Source of the DNA: Rhodobacteraceae bacterium LNNU 3342
Lineage (GTDB): Bacteria > Pseudomonadota > Alphaproteobacteria > Rhodobacterales > Rhodobacteraceae
Length of the DNA: 64,000 bases
Assembly (NCBI GenBank): GCA_008711135.1
Contig: VUAW01000012.1
Span: 1 to 64,000 of the forward strand
Direction of reading: 5' to 3'
Position numbers and translations under genes: made by a program
Notes under the pieces: generated by a model
Database searches by the model: none
Told to the model about the DNA's origin: nothing
Seen by the model: the letters and a program-made list of their open reading frames with translations, nothing else
Shown here: piece after piece, positions 34,616 through 41,421 of the stretch
Layout: every line of letters starts with the position of its first letter
Position numbering within the stretch: position 1 is the first letter of the stretch

Positions 34616-35677
34616 TCAGCCCCCCAGCCCGAGGATCTTGCGGTTCGCGGCCGTGTCGATGCCGCTGTTCGCGAAGTCATCGAACGCACGTTCCGTTACC
34701 CGGATGATGTGATCCCGCACGAACTGCGCCCCCTCGCGCGCGCCATCTTCGGGATGCTTGAGCGCACATTCCCATTCCACCACGGCCCAGCCGTCGAATC
34801 CCATTGCGGTAAGCTTGGAGAAGATCGCGCCGAAGTCCACCTGCCCGTCGCCGGGACTGCGGAAACGGCCAGCGCGGTCAACCCAGCCCTGATAGCCGCC
34901 ATAGACGCCCTGCCGCCCCGTCGGGTTGAATTCCGCGTCCTTGACGTGGAACATCCCGATCCGCTCTGCATAAACATCGAGGTTCTGCAGGTAGTCCAGT
35001 TGCTGAAGCACGTAATGCGACGGATCATACAGCATCCGCGCCCGACGATGCTGATCCACACGGTCCAGAAACATCTCGAAGCTGATCCCGTCGTGCAGAT
35101 CCTCGCCCGGATGGATCTCGAAACAGATGTCGACGCCACGCTCCTCCGCATGGTCGAGGATCGGGCGCCACCGGGCAGCAAGCTCGTCGAACGCGGCCTC
35201 GATCAGCCCCGCCGGGCGCTGCGGCCACGGATAGACATAGGGCCAGGCAAGGGCCCCCGAGAACGCCGCGATCCGATCGATGCCAAGGCGGGCCGCCGCG
35301 TCGATAGTCTTGCGCATCTGGTCGGTCGCCCAAGCTTGTCGCGCCGCGCTGTTGCCGCGAACGGCCTCAGGGGCGAAGCCGTCGAAAAGCTGGTCATAGG
35401 CCGGATGAACGGCAACAAGCTGGCCCTGCATGTGGGCGGAAAGCTCGCAAATCTCCACTTTGGAAGCCGCCGCAAGGCCCTTCAGGTCGTCGCAGTAGGT
35501 TGTCGACTCTGCGGCCTTGTCGAGATCCATCAAGCTGGTGGCACCAGATGGCACCTGAACCGCGGCGTACCCGCAGTCAGCCGCCCAGCGGGTGATCGTC
35601 TCAAAGTTGTGGAATGGCGCAGTGTCGCCAACGAATTGCGCAAGAAAGAGGCCCGGGCCTTTGATCGTCTGCATCAT
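34616..35677 (-). CDS. Cytoplasmic sugar phosphate isomerase/epimerase-like TIM barrel
   Basis: The 353-residue product has no signal peptide and a xylose-isomerase-like TIM barrel. Metal-site residues are visible in FEIHPGEDLHD near 187, YDPSHYVLQQLDY near 221, IGMFHVKDAEFNP near 245 and WAVVEWECALKHP near 300. It heads the transporter operon, divergent from the LacI gene. Two adjacent ATG codons (35677 and 35674) follow AAGGGGG; the second has the better spacing, so the true start may be one codon in. It probably isomerises or cleaves the imported keto-sugar. Confidence 0.85.
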   Translation of the reverse strand: MMQTIKGPGLFLAQFVGDTAPFHNFETITRWAADCGYAAVQVPSGATSLMDLDKAAESTTYCDDLKGLAAASKVEICELSAHMQGQLVAVHPAYDQLFDGFAPEAVRGNSAARQAWATDQMRKTIDAAARLGIDRIAAFSGALAWPYVYPWPQRPAGLIEAAFDELAARWRPILDHAEERGVDICFEIHPGEDLHDGISFEMFLDRVDQHRRARMLYDPSHYVLQQLDYLQNLDVYAERIGMFHVKDAEFNPTGRQGVYGGYQGWVDRAGRFRSPGDGQVDFGAIFSKLTAMGFDGWAVVEWECALKHPEDGAREGAQFVRDHIIRVTERAFDDFANSGIDTAANRKILGLGG

Positions 35678-35697
35678 CCCCCCTTGGCGATCACGGA

Positions 35698-35711
35698 TGT
35701 AATCGTTTACG
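35698..35711. promoter_or_regulatory. LacI-type operator in the divergent promoter region
   Basis: TGTAATCGTTTACG has near-symmetric TGTAA and TTTAC arms around CG, the geometry of LacI-family operators. It lies 21 bases upstream of the isomerase ATG and about 85 bases before the LacI start, so it could repress the transporter operon and autoregulate. A second AT-rich repeat (TTAC-ATACAA-GTAA) follows at about 35719-35732. Confidence 0.6.
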
Positions 35712-35794
35712 TAGACCATTACATACAAGTAAACGGCGCACAAGTCTGTTCGGAGAGCCAATTAGTGCCTAAGATCAAGATCAGGGAGAAGAAC

Positions 35795-36817
35795 GTGAAA
35801 CAGTCAGTCGGCGCCGTACGAATCAAGGATATAGCTCGCATGGCGGGGGTATCGGTGGCAACTGTCAGCCGCACCCTTGCCAACCCTGAAATCGTGTCCG
35901 AGGCGACGCGCGATGCGGTTCGGGCTGCGATTGCCGAGACGGGTTATACGGTGAATCAGGCGGCGAGGAACCTGCGGCAGAAGCGGGTCGGGGGAATCGT
36001 TGCCTTGGTCCCGAATCTCGCGAACCCGTTCTTCTCGAAGATCTTGTCCGGCATCTCATCTGTCCTGCGCGAGGAACGGCTCAACCTTCTAGTTGCAGAC
36101 ACGATGGCCGGTGCAGAGGCGCGGGAGGCGCTGATCGCCTATGCCAACCGGTCACATGCGGACGGGCTGATCGTCCTTGACGGCACCCTGCCGCCCGAAA
36201 TCTTTCGCCGCAGTGGCTGCCCGCCCGTCGTGTTGGCTTGCGAAACAATTGACGGTCTGGACACGGCAAGCGTCGTTGCCGACAACGCCGGCGGTGCCCG
36301 GCTTGCGGTGGAGCATCTGGCCGGCCTCGGGCATCGCCACATCGCGCATCTGGCAGGGCCTGAACAGAACTCGCTCACCGTCGATCGCAAACGCGGGTTT
36401 GAGGCAACAATGGCCGAACAGGGGCTGGACCCCCGCCCGGAATGGATGCTGCGCGGGGACTTTTCGCTGGCGTCGGGCCGAAACGCGGCGCGGCAGCTGC
36501 TGGACATGGCCACCCGCCCCACCGCAATCTTCTGCGACAACGATGAAATGGCCTGCGGGCTGATTGGGGAACTGCTGAAGAACGGCATCTCGGTGCCGGG
36601 GGACCTGTCAGTAGCGGGCTTTGACAATGTCGATTTTTCCGCTCACATCACCCCTGCCCTTACAACCGTGCGCCAGCACCGAGACGCGCTTGGAGAGGCC
36701 GCAGCGAGGGTCATGCTTGGCTTGCTGGACGGCCAGCCTGCCACAGACCGGATCGTCCTACCGGTTGAGCTTGTGATCCGTGATAGCACCGCGCCCCTCG
36801 ACCCGGGGCGCGGCTGA
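35795..36817 (+). CDS. LacI family transcriptional regulator
   Basis: The 340-residue repressor has a LacI helix-turn-helix, IKDIARMAGVSVATVSRTLA near residue 10, the hinge helix region NQAARNLRQKRVGG near 50, and a sugar-binding domain to about residue 335 (VALVPNLANPFFSKILSGI and FDNVDFSAHITPALTTV). GTG at 35795 is chosen because AGGGAGAAG lies just upstream; an earlier in-frame GTG at 35765 would add ten residues. It is divergent from the sugar transporter operon. Similar operators at 28654, 35698, 40824 and 41101 suggest that it controls the whole island. Confidence 0.9.
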   Translation: MKQSVGAVRIKDIARMAGVSVATVSRTLANPEIVSEATRDAVRAAIAETGYTVNQAARNLRQKRVGGIVALVPNLANPFFSKILSGISSVLREERLNLLVADTMAGAEAREALIAYANRSHADGLIVLDGTLPPEIFRRSGCPPVVLACETIDGLDTASVVADNAGGARLAVEHLAGLGHRHIAHLAGPEQNSLTVDRKRGFEATMAEQGLDPRPEWMLRGDFSLASGRNAARQLLDMATRPTAIFCDNDEMACGLIGELLKNGISVPGDLSVAGFDNVDFSAHITPALTTVRQHRDALGEAAARVMLGLLDGQPATDRIVLPVELVIRDSTAPLDPGRG

Positions 36818-36823
36818 GGTCGG

Positions 36824-37588
36824 TCAGCCGTCAGAAAGGTCCCGCACCCAGATGTTGCGGAACGCCACCTCGGATGCATGATCCTGAAGGGAAAGCGGCG
36901 CGCAGCCATGCGCAGTGTAAGAGGGGGCACCGATCCATTCGGTCGTTCCATGGATCTCCACGTGGTTCTGCACAAGCACGCCGTTGTGCAGCACGGTCAC
37001 GAAGGCCGGCGTTTCCAGATCGCCATCCGCGTCGAAGCGCGGCGCCGTGAAGATGATGTCATAGCTCTGCCACTCTCCCGGCGGCCGCGAGGCGTTCACC
37101 AGCGGGATGTGCTGCTTGTAAACCGACGCCGCCTGCCCGTTCGGATACGTTTCATTCTCGTAGGAATCGAGCACTTGGATTTCATATCGCTCCTGCAGGA
37201 ACACGCCGCTGTTGCCACGGTCCTGCCCGTCCATTCCTCCAATTTCCTCAGGGGTCCGCCATTCAATGTGAAGCTGCATGTCGCAGAAGTCACGCTTGGT
37301 GCGGATACCGCCCGTGCCCATCCCGACCACCATGGCATCACCGTCGACCCGCCACGCGGCGGGCGCGCCCTCCTCTCCTTCCCACTCGTCCAACCCGCTG
37401 CCGTCGAAAAGCACGATGGCATCGGAAGGAACACCATCGGCGGGCGCCTCTACGACCGGCGGGACGGGTTCCCAAACCTCGGTCTCTGCAGCAAGCGCGC
37501 GACGGCGCGCAGCCTCATCGTCCTGGGCAACCGCAGCCACAGGCATGGCGGCAGCGACCGCCAGAAAAAGCAGCCTTGTTCCCATCAT
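36824..37588 (-). CDS. Exported DUF1080 (3-keto-disaccharide hydrolase-type) protein
   Basis: The 254-residue product has a Sec signal peptide (residues 1-22, ending AAVAQ) and a DUF1080 jelly-roll domain. IVLFDGSGLDEWEGEEG opens the domain near 58, QLHIEWRTPEEIGG lies near 105 and GNSGVFLQERYEIQVLDSY near 130; all three are core family segments. DUF1080 proteins include 3-keto-disaccharide and 3-keto-glycoside hydrolases. GGAGGAGG precedes the ATG at 37588, ruling out the upstream frame extension. A hairpin separates it from the preceding gene. The next gene on the opposite strand converges within six bases. Confidence 0.87.
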   Translation of the reverse strand: MMGTRLLFLAVAAAMPVAAVAQDDEAARRRALAAETEVWEPVPPVVEAPADGVPSDAIVLFDGSGLDEWEGEEGAPAAWRVDGDAMVVGMGTGGIRTKRDFCDMQLHIEWRTPEEIGGMDGQDRGNSGVFLQERYEIQVLDSYENETYPNGQAASVYKQHIPLVNASRPPGEWQSYDIIFTAPRFDADGDLETPAFVTVLHNGVLVQNHVEIHGTTEWIGAPSYTAHGCAPLSLQDHASEVAFRNIWVRDLSDG

Positions 37589-37611
37589 TTTATCCTCCTC
37601 CAGAAAGACAA

Positions 37612-37636
37612 AGGCCGCCGGCGATCCCGGCGGCCT
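37612..37636 (-). terminator. Intercistronic hairpin before the DUF1080 gene
   Basis: AGGCCGCCGG and CCGGCGGCCT form a perfect ten-base-pair stem with a five-base loop, followed on the minus strand by TTTGTCTTTC. It lies between the small-subunit stop (37642) and the DUF1080 start (37588). It could partially terminate transcription or protect the upstream mRNA, giving less hydrolase than dehydrogenase. Confidence 0.6.
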
Positions 37637-37641
37637 GCGCG

Positions 37642-38193
37642 TCAGGTTGCCCAAGCCGGCTGACCGGCCTCGTATGGCATGTTCCCGTCATAGCGCCCCG
37701 GCACCGCTAGATAGCGCAGCACCTCAGTGGCGCCGACCCGCGACGTGAAGAAGCCAAAGATCGTGAGCTGCTTCATCATCGTGAAGTAATGGGGATCTTT
37801 CTGATCCGCAGCCTCGCGCGCCTCACGGTTCAGAACGCTCAGCATCGCGTGGCGTTCCTCGTCGCTCAGGTCGACAAAGGCCTTGCTATGCTGTTCTTGG
37901 CTGAGGGCCTCGATCAACTGAAGCCCGCTCTGGAAAAGCTCCTGCTCCTCGGGGGTGTAGCAGTTGCTGACGAACGTGGTCATGAACCTGCCCACTTCGG
38001 CATCCTTCGCACCGGGGGTGTCTGTGCGCGGGATGATCGTTTCCGCCAGTTCATCGAGCATCAGGACGTCATCCTCAGTGAACAGGTTTTCGACCGACTC
38101 GGTGGGAATGTAGGCAAGGGCGCCGGTCGCCCCGAACATGCCCATCCCGGTCGAGGCGGCGATCATCTTGAGAAGCTGGCGACGATCCATCAC
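37642..38193 (-). CDS. Gluconate 2-dehydrogenase subunit 3-type protein
   Basis: The 183-residue product begins MMDRRQLLKMIAASTGMG, a twin-arginine export signal followed by a hydrophobic stretch. The rest matches the small subunit found with GMC-type periplasmic dehydrogenases (DELAETIIPRTDTPGAKDAEV near 47, FFTSRVGATEVLRY near 150). In such complexes the small subunit carries the export signal for the flavoprotein. Its ATG overlaps the stop of the GMC gene by four bases, supporting a stable complex. Confidence 0.9.
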   Translation of the reverse strand: MMDRRQLLKMIAASTGMGMFGATGALAYIPTESVENLFTEDDVLMLDELAETIIPRTDTPGAKDAEVGRFMTTFVSNCYTPEEQELFQSGLQLIEALSQEQHSKAFVDLSDEERHAMLSVLNREAREAADQKDPHYFTMMKQLTIFGFFTSRVGATEVLRYLAVPGRYDGNMPYEAGQPAWAT

Positions 38194-39875
38194 AGGTTAC
38201 CCCTTTTCAGTTCGTTCACGGCATGATCAACCGCCCGCGCCGTCAGTGCCATGTAGGTCAGCGACGGGTTCACGCAGGAGGACGAGGTCATGCAGGCGCC
38301 GTCGGTGACGAAGACGTTTGGCGCATCCCAGACTTGGTTGAACTCGTTCAGGACAGAGGTCTTCGGGTCGCGACCCATGCGGGCGGTTCCCATTTCGTGG
38401 ATGCCCATGCCCGGTGCATAGTCGCTTTCGGTTCCGCGCACGTCCCGGACGCCCGCCGCCTCCAGCATCTCCATCGCGTCCTGCTTCATGTCCTTGCGCA
38501 TCTCGCGCTCGTTCGCACCCAACTCGACGCTGATCGAAAGAACCGGCAGTCCCCACTTGTCCGTCACATCGCGGTTGAGCGAGATGCGGTTGTCGTGATT
38601 GGGGAGCATTTCGCCAAACCCCGTCATGCCGATCGTCCAGTCGCCCGGCTGGCTCAGGGTCTCCTTGAGGTCGACGCCGATGTTGAGTTCCGCGATCTCG
38701 CGCGTCCAGCCCTGCCGGCTGGCGGAACCTTGGTAGCCGAAGCCGCGCAGGTACGAGCGCTCTTCGCCGTCGATGTTGCGGAAGCGCGGTATGTAGAACC
38801 CGGCAGGCCGGCGTCCGTAGAAGTAGCGGTCCTCAAAGCCGTCGACGTGTCCGGTGGCGCCCACACGGAAGTGGTGGTCCATGACGTTGTGACCGAGTTC
38901 GCCGCTGCTGCTGCCAAGACCGCCTTCCCATACGTCAGTAGCAGAATTCATCAGGATCCAGGTGGAATTGAAGGCAGAGGCGTTGAGGAACACCACATCG
39001 GCGGTGTATTCATAGGTCAGGTTGGTTTCGGAATCGATGATCTCCACGCCCGTCGCGCGCTTGCTGTCCTTGTCGTAAAGAACCTGCCGCACGATCGAGA
39101 ATGGCCGCAACGTCAGCCGTCCCGTCGCCATGGCCGCCGGCAGCGTCGCCGACTGGGTGCTGAAATAGGCTCCGTACGGGCAGCCGAGCCAACATTTGTT
39201 CCGATACTGGCACGCCACGCGGTTCTGGTCAGGCCGGCTTTCGGTGATGTTGGCGACACGCGCGTTGATCAGGTGGCGCTTGCCACCGAATGCGGCACGC
39301 AGGCGTTCCGCGACATGTTCCTCCACCACGTTGAGCGGGATTGGCGGCAGGAACTCGCCGTCCGGAAGGATGTCCAGCCCTTCGCGCGTCCCGGAGATTC
39401 CGGCGAACCGCTCAACGTAATCGTACCATGGGGCAAGGTCGTCATAGCGGATGGGCCAGTCGACGCCCACGCCTTCACGGGCGTTGGCCTCGAAATCCGC
39501 GGGCGCAAGGCGGTAGGTCTGCCGCCCCCAGAGCAGCGACCGCCCACCGACGTGGTAGCCGCGAAACCAGTCAAAGCGCTTTTCCTCGACGTAGGGGCTG
39601 TCCTGCTCGTTCGCCCACATTCCGTGGGTCGCCTCGTTCAGCGGGTAGTCGCGGCGCAGGACCGGGAAGCGTTCGCGCATCTCCTGGGTGGGACGGCCGC
39701 GATGCGGATAGTCCCAAGCTTCCTTGCCTGCGTTCACATAATCTTTCACGTGCTCGATGTTGCGCCCACGTTCCAGCAGCAGCACCCGAAGCCCCTTTTC
39801 CGTCAGCTCCTTAGCGGCCCAGCCTCCGCTGATCCCGGAACCGACGACAATCGCGTCGTAGTGGTTTTCTGACAT
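38190..39875 (-). CDS. GMC-family FAD oxidoreductase, probable glycoside 3-dehydrogenase large subunit
   Basis: This 561-residue flavoprotein has the FAD-binding loop VVGSGISGGWAAKELTEKG near residue 10 and ERGRNIEHV. The GMC C-terminal active-site region carries HEMGTARMG near 490, SSCVNPSLTYMALTARAVDH near 530 and GACMTSSSC. A Cys-rich segment NKCWLGCPYGAYFS near 230 is shared with gluconate 2-dehydrogenase and glucoside 3-dehydrogenase large subunits. It lacks its own signal peptide and is presumably exported with the twin-arginine small subunit. With the cytochrome and DUF1080 genes it fits oxidation of sugars at carbon 3; gluconate or another polyol is the alternative substrate. Confidence 0.85.
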   Translation of the reverse strand: MSENHYDAIVVGSGISGGWAAKELTEKGLRVLLLERGRNIEHVKDYVNAGKEAWDYPHRGRPTQEMRERFPVLRRDYPLNEATHGMWANEQDSPYVEEKRFDWFRGYHVGGRSLLWGRQTYRLAPADFEANAREGVGVDWPIRYDDLAPWYDYVERFAGISGTREGLDILPDGEFLPPIPLNVVEEHVAERLRAAFGGKRHLINARVANITESRPDQNRVACQYRNKCWLGCPYGAYFSTQSATLPAAMATGRLTLRPFSIVRQVLYDKDSKRATGVEIIDSETNLTYEYTADVVFLNASAFNSTWILMNSATDVWEGGLGSSSGELGHNVMDHHFRVGATGHVDGFEDRYFYGRRPAGFYIPRFRNIDGEERSYLRGFGYQGSASRQGWTREIAELNIGVDLKETLSQPGDWTIGMTGFGEMLPNHDNRISLNRDVTDKWGLPVLSISVELGANEREMRKDMKQDAMEMLEAAGVRDVRGTESDYAPGMGIHEMGTARMGRDPKTSVLNEFNQVWDAPNVFVTDGACMTSSSCVNPSLTYMALTARAVDHAVNELKRGNL

Positions 39876-39902
39876 GGTTTCCTCCTCTTGGACTTTGCGC
39901 GA

Positions 39903-40802
39903 TCAGACGTCGCAGATCTCGATTGCCTGCCGGAGCGAGGCCGCCGCTGCGTCGGGTGTCTTGTCGCGGGGAATGAATTCCTGCGCCACGTAGCCGGTGA
40001 AGCCGGTTTCCACGATGGCCCTGCAGATTGCCGGATAATTCAGTTCCTGGGTGTTATCGATTTCATTTCGGCCCGGATTTCCTGCCGTATGGTAGTGGCC
40101 GAAGTATTCGTGGTTGTCGCGAATGGTGCGGATGATGTCACCTTCGCTGATCTGCATGTGGTATATGTCGTAAAGCAGCTTGAAGTTCGGCGAGCCGATC
40201 CGCCGGCAAAGTTCGATGCCCCAGGCGGTGTTGTCGCACAGGTAGTCCGGGTGGTTCACCTTGCTGTTGAGCAACTCCATATGCAGCATGACGCTGCGTT
40301 CTTCTGCCTGGCCGATGATTTCCTTCAGGCCGGCCTCGGCGGCGCGCAGCCCGTCTTCAGGGTCCATGTCGCGACGGTTGCCGCTGAAGCAGATCAGGTG
40401 CACGTAGCCGGGGTCGGCCACCAGGTCGATATGGGCGCGGTACCGCTCGATCAGCGCCGGATGGAACTGCGGGTCGGCCCAGCCGTCCGTCAGGTTCAGC
40501 TCGGCCCCATTGCACATCGAGCAATCAATGCCATTGGCCGCAAGCGTTGGCCAGTCTTCCGACCCGACCAGGTCGATAGCGGAAAAACCGGTCTCTTGCA
40601 CCAGCGTGCAAAGTTCATCAAGCGAGAGGAAATCATAGGTCCAGCGGGCCACCGAATGGCGGATGTTCCCGGCAAGCGCCCCTTGGGGGTTTGCCCCCTG
40701 CGCATGTGCGGCGGCGGTAAATGACACCCCCGTGGCAAGCCCCGCCGCCCCTGCGAGAGAGGCCCGCAGGACCTCCCTTCTGGTCGTAAAACTGTTACTC
40801 AT
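39903..40802 (-). CDS. Tat-exported hydroxypyruvate-isomerase-like TIM barrel
   Basis: This 299-residue product opens with a twin-arginine signal, TTRREVLRASLAGAAGL, ending near AAAHAQ at residue 35. A xylose-isomerase-like barrel follows, resembling hydroxypyruvate isomerase; metal-site residues appear in LHMELLNSKVNHPDY near 170, LLYDIYHMQISEGD near 208, GHYHTAGNPGRNEID near 235 and YVAQEFIPRDKTP near 273. Members beside GMC/DUF1080 genes may process keto-sugars in the periplasm. It is the first gene of the minus-strand unit, 27 bases before the GMC gene. Confidence 0.82.
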   Translation of the reverse strand: MSNSFTTRREVLRASLAGAAGLATGVSFTAAAHAQGANPQGALAGNIRHSVARWTYDFLSLDELCTLVQETGFSAIDLVGSEDWPTLAANGIDCSMCNGAELNLTDGWADPQFHPALIERYRAHIDLVADPGYVHLICFSGNRRDMDPEDGLRAAEAGLKEIIGQAEERSVMLHMELLNSKVNHPDYLCDNTAWGIELCRRIGSPNFKLLYDIYHMQISEGDIIRTIRDNHEYFGHYHTAGNPGRNEIDNTQELNYPAICRAIVETGFTGYVAQEFIPRDKTPDAAAASLRQAIEICDV

Positions 40803-40823
40803 TACAAACTAACCTTGGATCAG

Positions 40824-40837
40824 TGTAAACGTCAGCA
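40824..40837. promoter_or_regulatory. Possible LacI-type half-site before the Tat TIM-barrel gene
   Basis: TGTAAACGTCAGCA shares the TGTAAnCG half-site with the other putative operators of this island but has a poor second half. It lies 21 bases upstream of the gene starting at 40802. Confidence 0.3.
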
Positions 40838-41100
40838 AGCCCCGCGCAGCCGCGCGAGACGCGGTGCGGCAGATCCGCTGCCTGAACATGAAGTCAGCAA
40901 GACACAGCCGTCCCGGGCCTTTGGCCAGAACGACGCGCCCGCGCAGGACCGGCTAGGTTTCCAGCGCCACCACGCATCCTGTTACGGCGGAACTGGCTGC
41001 TGACCGGCTGGGCGCACAACTGTCGCGTGGCATGGCTTTCTCCTCCCCCTCAACCACCATCCAAAGTGCGGTGGCCTCTCCGTCCCGCTACAGCAGGTTC

Positions 41101-41114
41101 TAGAATCGATTACA
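41101..41114. promoter_or_regulatory. LacI-type operator upstream of the oxidoreductase operon
   Basis: TAGAATCGATTACA (reverse complement TGTAATCGATTCTA) matches the site at 35698 over TGTAATCG. It lies about 300 bases upstream of the minus-strand operon start, far enough that it may work with the nearer half-site at 40824 through looping. Confidence 0.45.
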
Positions 41115-41421
41115 TCCTAAGATGGAGGTGGATTTGCCGCAAGACTCGATGTTGCACCGCAGGGGCTTCAGCGTCCGTAGGCGCTTCCTTGGCTGCCGCA
41201 TCCGCCGTGGCGATCAACTACGGCGAGAAGTTTACTGCGCCGAGGGATGATTGGCGGAATGAGTTCCGCTGCTGCCTTCTGAACGCTTTGGTACGTCCGC
41301 CGAGCTTGGACCTTCCATCTGCGGACGTCTGTCGGCCGCCGCGCGGAACCTTTCCCGTTCCAGCGCATTAAGGCGTCGGCTTCCTTGGCAGACGGTCTGC
41401 GCTCGGACCTTGGGATCGCGA

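Larger units (their letters stand above)
40803..41421. other. 619-base non-coding region with two LacI-type sites
   Basis: No convincing gene lies here. A 114-codon frame at 41027-41371 has no recognisable features and odd composition. The region holds the promoter of the minus-strand sugar genes, two putative LacI-type sites (40824 and 41101) and the promoter of the Mfd-like gene. Confidence 0.5.

Noticed and set aside
33452-36817. Very long open plus-strand frame (over 1100 codons) leading into the LacI gene
   Set aside because: Its first two-thirds is antisense to well-defined transporter and sugar genes and has no protein features. Only the last 341 codons, from the GTG at 35795, are the real LacI gene. 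High GC content keeps the antisense frame open.
38223-39872. 549-codon plus-strand frame opposite the GMC gene
   Set aside because: Antisense to a gene with clear FAD and active-site motifs; no signal, domain or ribosome site of its own.
41027-41371. 114-codon frame in the gap before the Mfd-like gene
   Set aside because: Pro/Arg/Cys-rich with no recognisable features; it spans a putative operator, so a regulatory gap is more likely.
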